Assembly: GCF_002117125.1 (NCBI RefSeq)
Contig: NZ_CP019344.1
Span: forward strand, 1-64,000
Source of the DNA: Nonlabens spongiae
GTDB taxonomy: Bacteria > Bacteroidota > Bacteroidia > Flavobacteriales > Flavobacteriaceae
Reading direction: 5' to 3'
Length of the DNA stretch: 64,000 nt
Made by a program: the position numbers and the translations under genes
The notes under the pieces: generated by a model
Told to the model about the DNA's origin: nothing
The model's database searches: none
What the model saw: the letters and a program-made list of their open reading frames with translations, nothing else
Shown here: positions 1-8,630 of the stretch, one piece after another
Position numbering within the stretch: the first letter of the stretch is position 1
Layout: each line of letters opens with the position of its first letter

Positions 1-57
1 TTGAAGAAGTGTGAAGCTGAATTTTAAGCCTAAATTATTATAAATTAAATATTTTAG

Positions 58-939
58 ATGTTTTTAAAATTTAAACAAAAATTTTTTAAGAGACGGGTTT
101 TTAAAAATGCATCAGCTAAAAATTTCTATTTCATTGTCAGTACTGGCAGGACTGGTACTAACTTTATGGAAGCTTTTATAAATAAAGCTTCTCACGACGT
201 ATTTTGTGTTCATGAACCTCATCCTGATTTGTTCAACTTATCGATAGAAAAATATCGAGAAAAAAAATCTTCTAATTATATTTATGAGAAACTTCAAGAA
301 TCTCGTTACGAGGTCTTACACAGTTTTTTGAACAGTAGGAAATCGATTTATATCGAGAGCAATCCATTCGCAGCTTTCTTGGTTGATAATCTTAAAGAAA
401 CGTTTAAAAATGCTAAATTTATTTTTATCTATCGAGATATAGATACCTACTTGCTTTCAGCTTTAAATAAATCTCCGCTAGGAAACAATGTTAATAACTT
501 TTATGCTAAAGATGATGGCCGCAAGAGACTTTCGCCTATTGATTTTGATAATAATGAACTTGCTAAGGTGTGGTCGGATTTATCTCGTGCACAAAAGATC
601 ACATGGTATTGGACTAAATGTAATACATATTTAAGGAATTATGCCAAAGATAATTCAGGTCATGTTTTAGAGTTAAAGTTTGAAGATTTATTTTCCCTCG
701 AAAATAAAAAGAAACACACTTCTTTTTCTAAGCTTTTTTCATATCTCAATATTGAATTAGAATCTAAACATTTGAATGAGTTACTAAAGAATTCTTTTGA
801 TAAAAGGAATAGCACTGAAGAAAAGTTTTATAAATCGTTGACTGAATTAAGTCAGCACGAAACGGAATGGATACAGTCTCAATCCGCTAATCTGAGCAGA
901 GAGCTTCATGACAAGGTCTCTCTAAATGACCTAGGATGA
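58..939 (+). CDS. Sulfotransferase family protein
   Basis: Probable PAPS-dependent sulfotransferase that would add sulfate to a glycan. A P-loop-like PAPS 5'-phosphosulfate site, STGRTGTN, lies at residues 28-35 after a basic N-terminus. A 3'-phosphate-binding-like stretch, FIYRDIDTYLLSALNKS (about 123-139), carries the expected Arg and Ser. At 293 aa it fits the bacterial Sulfotransfer family. It overlaps the next gene by ATGA, so the two are probably co-transcribed. It is the first of three sulfotransferases in the locus (others at 20017 and 28486), suggesting a sulfated polysaccharide. The substrate cannot be told. Bases 1-27 could be the tail of an upstream gene (a frame ending CEAEF-stop) but are too short to call. 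Confidence 0.8.
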   Translation: MFLKFKQKFFKRRVFKNASAKNFYFIVSTGRTGTNFMEAFINKASHDVFCVHEPHPDLFNLSIEKYREKKSSNYIYEKLQESRYEVLHSFLNSRKSIYIESNPFAAFLVDNLKETFKNAKFIFIYRDIDTYLLSALNKSPLGNNVNNFYAKDDGRKRLSPIDFDNNELAKVWSDLSRAQKITWYWTKCNTYLRNYAKDNSGHVLELKFEDLFSLENKKKHTSFSKLFSYLNIELESKHLNELLKNSFDKRNSTEEKFYKSLTELSQHETEWIQSQSANLSRELHDKVSLNDLG

Positions 940-2120
940 AAATTGGAATTATAGGAGGAGGATTAATCGGTTTAGCGCTTGGAAGATTAATTTCAGCTAA
1001 GGGTGTGAAAGTAATTGTTTTTGATAAGGATAATATTGCAAGCCATCAATCCGGAAACAATAGTGGTGTGCTGCATTGCGGCTTGCATTATAAACCTGGA
1101 TCACTCAAGGCAAGATTAGCTGTACAGGGTATAAGAGAGATGACCAACTACTGTATAAAAAATTCTATTACCCACGAATCTTGTGGAAAAATTGTGGTTG
1201 CGAATTCTCAACAAGAGATTGATAGGCTCAAAACATTAGCCGGCAGGGGAAAATTAAATGGGTTAAAAGGGCTAAAGTATTTAAATCAAAAAGAACTCAA
1301 AGAGCGAGAGCCGCATGTATGCGCAGCTGCTGCATTACTAGTTCCCGAGGAAGGTATTGTTGACTTCAAACAAGTTGCCACTAGTTTGAAAAAAGATATT
1401 CAAAATCAAGATGGATTTGTCAAAGAAAACTGCAAGGTAGTCTCATCTAAAATTAATCCTCAGGGAAAAACAATGCTAACTACCGCTTGTGGTGAATATG
1501 AGTTTGATTTAATATTCAATTGTGCAGGCTTGTACTCTGATAAGATATTTGCCGATTTCTCTTCAACAAAACCAGACTTGAAGGTTGTACCTTTTAGAGG
1601 CGAATACTGGAGTTTAAAGCCTGAATTCTCACATCTCGTAAAACACTTGATCTACCCTACACCTAATCCTGCATTCCCTTTCTTGGGAGTTCACTTCACT
1701 AGAATGACTTCAGGGGTCAGAGAAGTAGGTCCCAACGCGGTTCTAGCGCTTAAGCGAGAGGGTTACACGAATAAAGATTTCAATTTAAGTGAAGCTCTAG
1801 AAAGTGTAACCTATCCTGGTTTTATTAAATTTTTGACAAAAAACTTCAGATTCAGTTTGGAGGAGTTCATTAGTTCGCTCACTATTGAGGGATTTGTGAA
1901 AAAATCTAAAAAACTCATTCCAGATATCGACGCTAGTATGCTGGATCAAAAAACTGCTGGAGTGAGGGCTCAGTCAATGTCACGTTCAGGAAAGTTACAT
2001 ATGGATTTTGAAGTTAAGAGGTTCAACAATCAGGTTCATGTGCTGAATGCCCCATCACCAGGAGCGACCGCTTCATTAGCAATTGCAAGGTATATTGTTG
2101 AAGAGTATACTACACTGTGA
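936..2120 (+). CDS. lhgO: L-2-hydroxyglutarate oxidase (LhgO-like)
   Basis: FAD-dependent DAO-family oxidoreductase most like L-2-hydroxyglutarate oxidase, which oxidises L-2-hydroxyglutarate to 2-oxoglutarate. The N-terminus has the Rossmann FAD motif IIGGGLIGLALG (about residues 5-16) and the family signature HQSGNNSGVLHCGLHY near residues 37-52. The C-terminal GVRAQ and SPGATASLAIA segments also match the family. 394 aa is the normal length. Its ATG overlaps the TGA of the sulfotransferase. The position inside a polysaccharide locus is odd: lhgO-like genes do occur in such clusters, so it may act on another 2-hydroxy acid. The following gene in the original order is cut off by an IS element downstream. 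Confidence 0.75.
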   Translation: MKIGIIGGGLIGLALGRLISAKGVKVIVFDKDNIASHQSGNNSGVLHCGLHYKPGSLKARLAVQGIREMTNYCIKNSITHESCGKIVVANSQQEIDRLKTLAGRGKLNGLKGLKYLNQKELKEREPHVCAAAALLVPEEGIVDFKQVATSLKKDIQNQDGFVKENCKVVSSKINPQGKTMLTTACGEYEFDLIFNCAGLYSDKIFADFSSTKPDLKVVPFRGEYWSLKPEFSHLVKHLIYPTPNPAFPFLGVHFTRMTSGVREVGPNAVLALKREGYTNKDFNLSEALESVTYPGFIKFLTKNFRFSLEEFISSLTIEGFVKKSKKLIPDIDASMLDQKTAGVRAQSMSRSGKLHMDFEVKRFNNQVHVLNAPSPGATASLAIARYIVEEYTTL

Positions 2121-2149
2121 ATATGCATGAACCGTCCATTGTAGAAGAC

Positions 2150-2158
2150 TATATAGTA
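2150..2158. repeat. Target-site duplication, left copy (TATATAGTA)
   Basis: The 9-bp sequence TATATAGTA directly precedes the left inverted repeat of the IS982-family element and is repeated exactly at 3176-3184. Because the IS ends in A/T bases the duplication could also be read as 7 bp (ATATAGT). Lengths in this range are within those reported for IS982 elements. Confidence 0.85.
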
Positions 2159-3175
2159 ACCCGTTGTGCTAGTAGTTCCATGCATGCCTGATCCTATTTA
2201 TTGGTCTGTTGTTTTCCCTATTGAACATCTGCAGCATGGCAACTGCGGCCAGTTTGCTTGAGACCCTTGTCAGGAAGCCCTTGAAGCTCTTTGCCAGGTT
2301 GATCTTGATGGAGAACTGGGAGCATAACTGTGAAAACCTTGTCTCTATAAACTTACGGTTCTTTCTCCTCTCGGGCGAGAATGCGCTTTTGACCAGCTGG
2401 TTTTTCCTGGGTGGGGTGAGAAGTTCTATACCGTAGCTTGTGAACAGATCTGCCTGGAGCTCCCTGGATATATAGCCTCGATCGCCGATGATCTGCCTCT
2501 CCTCGCTACCGTCGTACTGCCTTTCCTTCAGGAACTTTATGTCGTGTACGTTTGCTGGGGTCACTGCCATGTCATGGAAGATGCCCTGCGTACTCATGAG
2601 CAGGTGGAGCTTGTATCCAATGTAGTAGAGGCGGTCAACCGCCGAGTAGCCCTTTCTCGGAGCCGTGCCCAGATCTTCCATACAGATCTTCATGCGGTGC
2701 TCCCTGGCGTTGTGCACGATGGGACAGGGCATCGAGTCCACCAGAAGGGCAGATCTGCCATCATCCATACGGTCGCCCAAGAGTCCCGCGGACTCCTTGA
2801 AGCGTGGCTCGAGCGAGCGCCTGCGCCGGTTGAACCTGGTGCGGTCGACCAGCATGGGAAAGTCCTCGCGAAAGTGCTTCTTTATCTCGGCAAACAATAG
2901 GTTCTCGCTGGGGATCGAGGCCGCCTCTCCGGTAATGGCGAGTGCCATGACCTCCAGGTCATTCATTTTCGTGTTGACCGGTCGCTTGATGAAGTTTCCG
3001 TCCACCGTGACGGTTTGGTAGAGATCAATGAGGTAGGAAAGGTGTTTTTTGTACATTGCAGGTAGATCGTGCATGGTATCAGAATTACAGATTAGGAACC
3101 ATTAATATACTGAATATCAACAAAATGCACGGTCTTTTTTTAATCTGTTTTTTAATTTTAACTAGCACAACGGGT
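2159..3175 (-). mobile_element. Complete IS982-family insertion sequence
   Basis: A 1017-bp element bounded by perfect 15-bp terminal inverted repeats, ACCCGTTGTGCTAGT (2159-2173) and its complement (3161-3175), starting with the ACC typical of IS982. It carries one minus-strand transposase and is flanked by a 9-bp direct repeat. It is visibly richer in G+C than the surrounding AT-rich polysaccharide genes, a sign of arrival from another genome. It landed between lhgO and the legB-like gene without breaking an obvious coding sequence. Both the repeats and the target duplication are perfect, so the insertion is recent. Confidence 0.93.
2169..3074 (-). CDS. IS982-family DDE transposase
   Basis: A 301-aa transposase filling the IS element. 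It has the IS982/DDE_Tnp_1-like layout: a basic helical N-terminus, then a first acidic residue in LLVDSMPCP, GYKLHLLMSTQGI, a second acidic residue in IIGDRGYI, and the third in the ETRFSQL segment near the C-terminus. The stop codon lies in the left inverted repeat and the start is about 100 bp inside the right end. The frame is intact with no frameshift, so the element may be active. Codon and base use differ from the neighbours (G/C-rich third positions). Confidence 0.93.
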   Translation of the reverse strand: MHDLPAMYKKHLSYLIDLYQTVTVDGNFIKRPVNTKMNDLEVMALAITGEAASIPSENLLFAEIKKHFREDFPMLVDRTRFNRRRRSLEPRFKESAGLLGDRMDDGRSALLVDSMPCPIVHNAREHRMKICMEDLGTAPRKGYSAVDRLYYIGYKLHLLMSTQGIFHDMAVTPANVHDIKFLKERQYDGSEERQIIGDRGYISRELQADLFTSYGIELLTPPRKNQLVKSAFSPERRKNRKFIETRFSQLCSQFSIKINLAKSFKGFLTRVSSKLAAVAMLQMFNRENNRPINRIRHAWNY

Positions 3176-3184
3176 TATATAGTA
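3176..3184. repeat. Target-site duplication, right copy (TATATAGTA)
   Basis: Exact copy of the 9 bp at 2150-2158, directly after the right inverted repeat of the IS982 element. Removing the IS and one copy rejoins an intergenic spacer of about 200 bp between lhgO and the legB-like gene, in which no gene is seen. Confidence 0.85.
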
Positions 3185-3293
3185 TTATATCTTAATGACT
3201 GGTCAGCGATAACTTCAAAATCCAAAGCATTGCGTGTTGATAACGATACACATATATTTGCGAGCAACGTATTCTAAAGAGGGATAGTGTTTT

Positions 3294-3324
3294 TTTGCAT
3301 TGACTTAGTGTTGGAATAAGTTGT
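3294..3324 (+). promoter_or_regulatory. Candidate Bacteroidota promoter for the legB-like gene
   Basis: TTTG (3294-3297), a 19-bp spacer, then TAAGTTGT (3317-3324) fits the Bacteroidota -33/-7 pattern TTTG-N19-TAnnTTTG with two mismatches in the -7 box. It ends 25 bp before the GTG of the legB-like gene. It lies outside the IS, so the insertion has not removed it. Confidence 0.4.
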
Positions 3325-3349
3325 ATAATCTAGAAAAATTAAAATTGTA

Positions 3350-4537
3350 GTGAACATACTTAATCTAATAGGACGAAACAAAAAACTGTTTGAGAAGGAT
3401 GTACAGGCCTACTCAGACAAGATCAAAAGTCTTGTTGAAAGTTCAAAATTCCTTGTTCTAGGTGGAGCAGGTTCGATAGGTCAGGCAGTTACTAAAGAGA
3501 TATTTAAACGCAACCCTCTGAAGCTTCATGTGGTGGATATTTCTGAAAATAATCTTGTTGAATTGGTTAGGGACTTAAGGAGTTCCCATGGATATATTGA
3601 TGGTGATTTCAGGACATTTGCTATAGATATAGGTTCTTTGGAGTATCATGTATACTTTGAGAATGAGGGTGATTTTGACTATGTTCTGAATTTATCGGCT
3701 TTGAAACATGTGCGCAGTGAGAAAGATCCTTATACTTTGATGCGCATGATTGAAACTAACATCTTCAATACTGAGAAAACAATTGATCAAGCGGTAAGCC
3801 TTGGTGCCCAAAAATATTTTTGCGTTTCCACTGACAAGGCCGCAAATCCCGTGAATCTAATGGGCGCATCTAAACGCATCATGGAAATGTTTTTGATGCA
3901 GAGGAGCCAGCAAATCCAGATTTCCACAGCTCGATTTGCAAATGTAGCATTCTCTGATGGTTCATTGCTGCACGGGTTTAATCAGCGTATCGCTAAAAAA
4001 CAACCTATAGTAGCGCCACGAGACGTTAAAAGATATTTTGTAACTTCACAGGAGTCTGGAGAATTGTGTCTCATGTCTTGCCTATTTGGAGAAAATGGAG
4101 ACATCTATTTTCCTAAACTCAGTGAAAACCTGCATTTGATCTCATTTGCTGAAATCGCAAAGAAATATTTAATAGTGATGGGTTATGCACCTTTTGAATG
4201 CAGTTCTGAAGATGAGGCGCGGGAACTCATTGGAACGCTTCCGGAACAAGGAAAGTGGCCGTGCCTATTTACGCTCAGCGACACCACGGGAGAGAAAGAT
4301 TTTGAAGAATTTTATACTGATGCTGAGGTGCTGGACCTTAATACCTATTCAGATCTCGGAGTAATTAAGAATAATCTTGATGTTGAGAAAGAAAAGCTAG
4401 AAAAGTTCAAAAATAGAATTGAACATTTCAAAGAAAAGAAGTCATGGACAAAAAAAGACCTTATAGAACTATTTAACCAAATGTTGCCTGAACTTGATCA
4501 TCAAGAGAAAGGGAAATTTTTAGACTCAAAAATGTAA
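3350..4537 (+). CDS. NDP-HexNAc 4,6-dehydratase (LegB/PglF-like)
   Basis: SDR-type 4,6-dehydratase acting on a nucleotide-linked GlcNAc, the first committed step to a 4-amino-4,6-dideoxy sugar. The Rossmann motif GGAGSIG is at residues 38-44. The STDKAANPVNLMGASKRIME stretch puts the catalytic pair in the form MxxxK (M171, K175) instead of YxxxK, as in PglF-like dehydratases. The start is GTG at 3350. The stop overlaps the ATG of the LegC-like gene, so the pair is coupled. Next to PtmE (6314) the substrate may be GDP-GlcNAc, as LegB uses in Campylobacter, but a UDP substrate cannot be excluded. Confidence 0.8.
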   Translation: MNILNLIGRNKKLFEKDVQAYSDKIKSLVESSKFLVLGGAGSIGQAVTKEIFKRNPLKLHVVDISENNLVELVRDLRSSHGYIDGDFRTFAIDIGSLEYHVYFENEGDFDYVLNLSALKHVRSEKDPYTLMRMIETNIFNTEKTIDQAVSLGAQKYFCVSTDKAANPVNLMGASKRIMEMFLMQRSQQIQISTARFANVAFSDGSLLHGFNQRIAKKQPIVAPRDVKRYFVTSQESGELCLMSCLFGENGDIYFPKLSENLHLISFAEIAKKYLIVMGYAPFECSSEDEARELIGTLPEQGKWPCLFTLSDTTGEKDFEEFYTDAEVLDLNTYSDLGVIKNNLDVEKEKLEKFKNRIEHFKEKKSWTKKDLIELFNQMLPELDHQEKGKFLDSKM

Positions 4538-5676
4538 TGAATGAGGTAGTAAGATTTATAAGGGAGGTACACAAACAGAAAGATGGATTTATCCCCTTAC
4601 ATGCTCCTGTTTTTGAAGGTAATGAGAAACAGTACCTTCTGGATTGCATAGATTCTACTTTTGTCTCTTCGGTAGGAGAATATGTCACAAGATTTGAGGA
4701 GCAATTAGCACTCTATACATCGGTTAAAAAAGCAGTTTCTGTGGTGAATGGTACAGCTGCTTTGCAAGTAGGAATGAGAATAGTAGGCGTCGAAAAAAGT
4801 ACCGAAGTTATAACGCAAGCATTAACTTTTATAGCGACAGCAAATGCCATATCTTATTTAGGAGCAGAGCCTATATTTCTAGACGTAGATGTAGATACCA
4901 TGGGATTATCCCCTAAGGCTGTTGGAAGTTTTTTGGAAGAACATGCAGAATTAAGAGAAGAAGCTTGCTACAATAAAACAACGGGAAAAAGAATCAGCGC
5001 TTGTGTTCCTATGCATACTTTTGGTTTTCCGGTACACCTTGATGAATTGTTTAAGATATGTGCTAAATGGAATATACCCATTGTAGAAGATGCTGCTGAG
5101 TCATTAGGTAGTTTTTATAAGGGACAGCATACGGGTTCATATGGTAAGGTAGGTGCCTTTTCATTTAATGGGAATAAAATTGTGACCAGTGGTGGGGGCG
5201 GTGCTTTAGTGAGCAACGATGAAGCTTTAATGGTTCGTGCCAAACACCTAACTACCACAGCAAAAGTACCGCACTCGTGGGAATATGTGCACGATGAAGT
5301 AGGCTATAACTATAGAATGCCAAACCTTAATGCGGCACTAGCTTGCGCGCAATTAGAACGCTTAGATGCTTATCTGGCAAATAAGCGCAAACTGGCCCGA
5401 GAATACCAAGCATTTTTTGCCGAGCAGTCTATAAAATTTAGAACAGAAACGCCCAATACCAAAGCCAATTATTGGCTAATGTGTGTAGAACTAGAAGATA
5501 AAGCCGAACGTGATGCCTTTTTAAAAACAACCAATGATGCCGGCGTAATGACGCGCCCCATTTGGCAATTGATGCATCGCTTGCCCATGTTTGCAAACTG
5601 CATGACTGACGGTCTTAAAAACTCAGAGTTTTTTGAAGATAGAATTGTTAATGTACCAAGTAGTTTTAGAGTTTGA
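4537..5676 (+). CDS. LegC-family PLP aminotransferase
   Basis: DegT/DnrJ/EryC1/StrS aminotransferase of the LegC type, which puts an amino group on C4 of the 4-keto-6-deoxy sugar made by the preceding dehydratase. The PLP lysine is K214 in SFNGNKIVTSGGGG, and the cofactor-binding aspartate is D185 in IVEDAAES. NGTAALQVG (about 71-79) binds the phosphate. The opening FIPLHAPVFEGNEKQYL is characteristic of LegC. It shares the last base of the legB-like gene and overlaps the next gene. 379 aa is full length. Confidence 0.85.
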   Translation: MNEVVRFIREVHKQKDGFIPLHAPVFEGNEKQYLLDCIDSTFVSSVGEYVTRFEEQLALYTSVKKAVSVVNGTAALQVGMRIVGVEKSTEVITQALTFIATANAISYLGAEPIFLDVDVDTMGLSPKAVGSFLEEHAELREEACYNKTTGKRISACVPMHTFGFPVHLDELFKICAKWNIPIVEDAAESLGSFYKGQHTGSYGKVGAFSFNGNKIVTSGGGGALVSNDEALMVRAKHLTTTAKVPHSWEYVHDEVGYNYRMPNLNAALACAQLERLDAYLANKRKLAREYQAFFAEQSIKFRTETPNTKANYWLMCVELEDKAERDAFLKTTNDAGVMTRPIWQLMHRLPMFANCMTDGLKNSEFFEDRIVNVPSSFRV

Positions 5677-6311
5677 TCGAGAAAAACCCCATATTGTTAG
5701 TTGGTGGTGGGGGGCATTGTGCCTCTGTTATTGATGTAATTGAATCACAAGGGGCATACCAGATTATTGGTATTGTTGACAAAGAGGAATTTAAAGGTCA
5801 ACAGCTTTTAGGATATAATTACATAGGAGAAGATAAAGACTTACCTGATTTAATATCAAAGTTTAAAAATGTTGTTATCACCTTAGGTATGATCAAGAGC
5901 AACACCTTAAGGGTGAAATTATTTAATTTAACTAAAAGTTTAGGAGCAAATTTTCCTGTAATAAAATCCCCCAGCGCCCATGTTTCAAGGTATTCAAAAA
6001 TTTCACCAGGAACTGTGGTGATGCATCATGCTATAGTTAACTCACATAGCAAAATTGGCGAGAATTGTATAATCAATACAAAAGCATTGATAGAACATGA
6101 TTGTATAATTGGGAATCACTGTCATATGTCTACCGCCGCAACCGTAAATGGCTCTTGCACTATTGGGGATAACGTAATGATAGGAAGTAATTCTGTTTTG
6201 TTAAATGGTGTCAAGGTTATAAGTAACACGATAATAGGTGCCGGCGGTGTAGTGGTTAAAAATGTTGATGTGGCTGGAACATTAGTTGGTAACCCAGCTA
6301 AAACTCTATAA
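5673..6311 (+). CDS. NeuD/PglD-like sugar N- or O-acetyltransferase
   Basis: Acetyltransferase with the NeuD/PglD architecture. An N-terminal small Rossmann part carries ILLVGGGGHCASVIDVIE (residues 7-24). A C-terminal left-handed beta helix of hexapeptide repeats follows, containing the likely catalytic His in IEHDCIIG. It ends GAGGVVVKNVDVAGTLVGNPAKTL, usual for the family. It probably acetylates the C4 amino group made by the LegC-like enzyme. The start is TTG at 5673, overlapping the LegC stop. No closer ATG precedes the Rossmann motif. Confidence 0.82.
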   Translation: MIEKNPILLVGGGGHCASVIDVIESQGAYQIIGIVDKEEFKGQQLLGYNYIGEDKDLPDLISKFKNVVITLGMIKSNTLRVKLFNLTKSLGANFPVIKSPSAHVSRYSKISPGTVVMHHAIVNSHSKIGENCIINTKALIEHDCIIGNHCHMSTAATVNGSCTIGDNVMIGSNSVLLNGVKVISNTIIGAGGVVVKNVDVAGTLVGNPAKTL

Positions 6312-6313
6312 AA

Positions 6314-7387
6314 ATGCAAGGTAATATATCAAAAATTTCCATTGACTCAAATGCTTCTTTACTGGAGGCAATTAAACAGATGGATGTCTTGGATGGCAAG
6401 TTGCTCATGGTTACTGACAATGAGAACGACTATGTTTCCATCATTAGTATAGGCGATATTCAGCGGTACCTTATCACGCATCAAAATATTGAGGCTAAAG
6501 TTACTGATGCATTACGTCAAAACGTACGTGTCGCTTCAATCGACGATTCACCCGAACAGATCAAGAATATCATGCTCGAATTTAGAACGGAGTTTATGCC
6601 TGTGCTGGATGAAAAAGGTGATTTAGACCGTGTTATTTTCTGGAAAGACATTTTTGAAGAAAAGCAAACCTTTAATAAGGAAAAAATCAATGTACCTGTA
6701 GTTATTATGGCGGGAGGCAAAGGGACACGTTTGAAGCCTATAACAAATATCATCCCTAAACCATTGGTACCTGTTGGTGAAAGACCAATAGTTCAAATAA
6801 TTATGGATCAGTTTTCTGAAATGGGCACAGAAAATTTTTATATGTCTGTCAACTATAAAGCAGATATGATCCAACAATATTTTGATAAAATAGAGAAACC
6901 CTACGCTGTTAATTATTTTGAGGAGGACAAGCCTTTGGGAACTGCTGGAAGCTTATCTCTGATAAAAAATCAAATTACGGAAACCTTTTTTGTAAGTAAT
7001 TGTGATATTTTAATTGATCAAGATTATGAAGAAGTGTACAAATGGCATAAGAAGAACAAAAACGAGATCACGTCAATAGCGGCTATCAAGAATTATCATA
7101 TACCCTACGGAACTCTTGAAATAGGTAGAGATGGATTGCTGGAAAATATGAAGGAAAAGCCTGACCTGACTTTTTTTGTGAACGCTGGAGTTTATATAGT
7201 AGAGCCACATTTATTGCATGATATTCCCAATAATGAATTTTATCACATCACTTATCTTATGGAAAAAGTCAAGCAGCGTGGTGGTAGAGTGGGTGTGTTT
7301 CCTGTAAGTGAAGGAAGCTGGATGGATATTGGTAACTGGGTTGAATACAATAAAACTCAAGAAATGTTTAAAAAGCGCTTTTCATGA
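6314..7387 (+). CDS. ptmE: CBS-domain nucleotidyltransferase (PtmE-like)
   Basis: Two CBS-like motifs (about residues 1-115) are followed by a sugar-phosphate nucleotidyltransferase domain starting with MAGGKGTRLKP (132-142) and IIPKPLVPVGERP. The catalytic-site segment SNCDILI follows near residue 228. This order is that of PtmE, the glucosamine-1-phosphate guanylyltransferase that feeds the GDP-linked legionaminic acid pathway. Two bases separate it from the acetyltransferase, and it overlaps the next glycosyltransferase by ATGA. The nucleotide used cannot be read from the sequence; a GDP sugar is inferred from the family. Confidence 0.8.
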   Translation: MQGNISKISIDSNASLLEAIKQMDVLDGKLLMVTDNENDYVSIISIGDIQRYLITHQNIEAKVTDALRQNVRVASIDDSPEQIKNIMLEFRTEFMPVLDEKGDLDRVIFWKDIFEEKQTFNKEKINVPVVIMAGGKGTRLKPITNIIPKPLVPVGERPIVQIIMDQFSEMGTENFYMSVNYKADMIQQYFDKIEKPYAVNYFEEDKPLGTAGSLSLIKNQITETFFVSNCDILIDQDYEEVYKWHKKNKNEITSIAAIKNYHIPYGTLEIGRDGLLENMKEKPDLTFFVNAGVYIVEPHLLHDIPNNEFYHITYLMEKVKQRGGRVGVFPVSEGSWMDIGNWVEYNKTQEMFKKRFS

Positions 7388-8625
7388 GAATTCTCTATGT
7401 AGGACACTGCAATGACCTATATATTGGGTATTTGAATAGAATAGTCAAGAGTAATATTCGTGAAGCCATAACAGGTGTTGTAGATTTAAACTATTCTGGA
7501 CCTAAGGAGGAGCTGTACGCGAGAAAAAAGAATTATGATTACTCTTTTTCGCTCAAGCGAAAACATAAAAAGTCAATTTCATCTCCATCTATAAAGGGGT
7601 TACTACAATTGCCGAATCGATTTCTAGTCTCAAACATTTTAAGAGCTCGGTTCAAAGCCATTGTGAAAGAAATAGAGAAGCGTCAAAATCAGCAAGTGAT
7701 TAGCGCTAGTTATTCTAATATAATTAGAGAATTCAGGCCAACTCACATTCATGTGCACTACCTAGATAAGAACCGTTTGAAATGGGTCGATTTTGCTCCA
7801 GAGGACTGTAAGATAATATTATCGTTTTGGGGCTCTGACTTGATGACCGTTCCTCGTGGTGTGGGAGAGTATAACGTGCAATATCATGCTTTGAGAAAGG
7901 CAAATGTTATAACAACTCAAACACTAGACTTAAGAACTATACTGCTGAGTAAATATGGTCAGGATCTACAGCCAAGAATTCAGACGCAAACGTTTGACCC
8001 ATTATTAAACAATAGAGAGATTATATCTCAATTGTCAACTGGGGAAAGTCGCAAAAAGTTCAAGCTAAAATATAATATTGATCCAGAGAAACGCTGTATT
8101 CAAGTAGGCTACAGCGCTGCTGCTGGTCAAAATCACATAGCCATTCTTGAGCAAATCAATCAACTACCCGCGGTTCATAAAAATACTATAGCTATTTTAA
8201 TTCCCTTAAGCTATAATAACACGAATGACTATGTATCACTATTGTTGAAAAGAATAGCTACTTATGACTTTCAGATCATTCCTGTTTTAGAATTTCTTCC
8301 AGTCGAAGATATGCTTCAAATTGTTTCTGGATGCGATATTTTTATCTCAATGCGTCAAAATGATGCTCTCAATGCCGCTATGTTGGAATCACTCTATGCT
8401 GAAAACCTAGTTATTACCGGAGCATGGTTGCCTTATGGTATTTATAGACGTAACTCGATAGGATTTACAGCAGTTGACCGATATGAGGATTTGAAAGGTG
8501 AATTGTTGAAAATATTATCTAATTTCGCGAAAGCGAAAAATGTTACAATAAAAAACAGGCAAAAGCTAGCAAAGCTGTTTGATTCAGAGCAAATTGCGAG
8601 CAACTGGTTAAATGTCTATACTTGA
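7384..8625 (+). CDS. GT-B-type glycosyltransferase
   Basis: Predicted cytoplasmic GT-B glycosyltransferase, 413 aa. The N-terminal half has FRPTHIHVHYLDKN and ILSFWGSDLM. The C-terminal half has the donor-binding-like segment FISMRQNDALNAAMLESLYAENLVITGAWLPYG, in which the ExxL-containing helix resembles GT4 or WecF-like enzymes. The ATG overlaps the end of ptmE. A decayed copy of the 14-bp palindrome (8524-8535) encodes NFAKAK near the C-terminus. Donor and acceptor are unknown. Being next to ptmE it could transfer the amino sugar made by the preceding genes. Confidence 0.7.
   Translation: MRILYVGHCNDLYIGYLNRIVKSNIREAITGVVDLNYSGPKEELYARKKNYDYSFSLKRKHKKSISSPSIKGLLQLPNRFLVSNILRARFKAIVKEIEKRQNQQVISASYSNIIREFRPTHIHVHYLDKNRLKWVDFAPEDCKIILSFWGSDLMTVPRGVGEYNVQYHALRKANVITTQTLDLRTILLSKYGQDLQPRIQTQTFDPLLNNREIISQLSTGESRKKFKLKYNIDPEKRCIQVGYSAAAGQNHIAILEQINQLPAVHKNTIAILIPLSYNNTNDYVSLLLKRIATYDFQIIPVLEFLPVEDMLQIVSGCDIFISMRQNDALNAAMLESLYAENLVITGAWLPYGIYRRNSIGFTAVDRYEDLKGELLKILSNFAKAKNVTIKNRQKLAKLFDSEQIASNWLNVYT
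8524..8535. repeat. Decayed copy of the GCTTTCGCGAAAGC palindrome
   Basis: TTCGCGAAAGCG keeps the centre and right arm of the window-wide palindrome while the left arm has drifted. It is inside the glycosyltransferase gene in the frame that encodes FAKA. Read as an eroded copy; it could also be a chance partial match. Confidence 0.5.
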
Positions 8626-8630
8626 AAAAA

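Noticed and set aside
3056..3277. Open frame of 73 aa with a hydrophobic stretch crossing the right end of the IS element
   Set aside because: It runs through the inverted repeat and target duplication of a recent insertion, so it was created by the IS and is not conserved coding sequence.
3304..3329. TTGACT...TATAAT-like sigma-70 promoter
   Set aside because: Bacteroidota do not use the E. coli -35/-10 pattern; the TTTG-N19-TAAGTTGT reading of the same region is more suitable.
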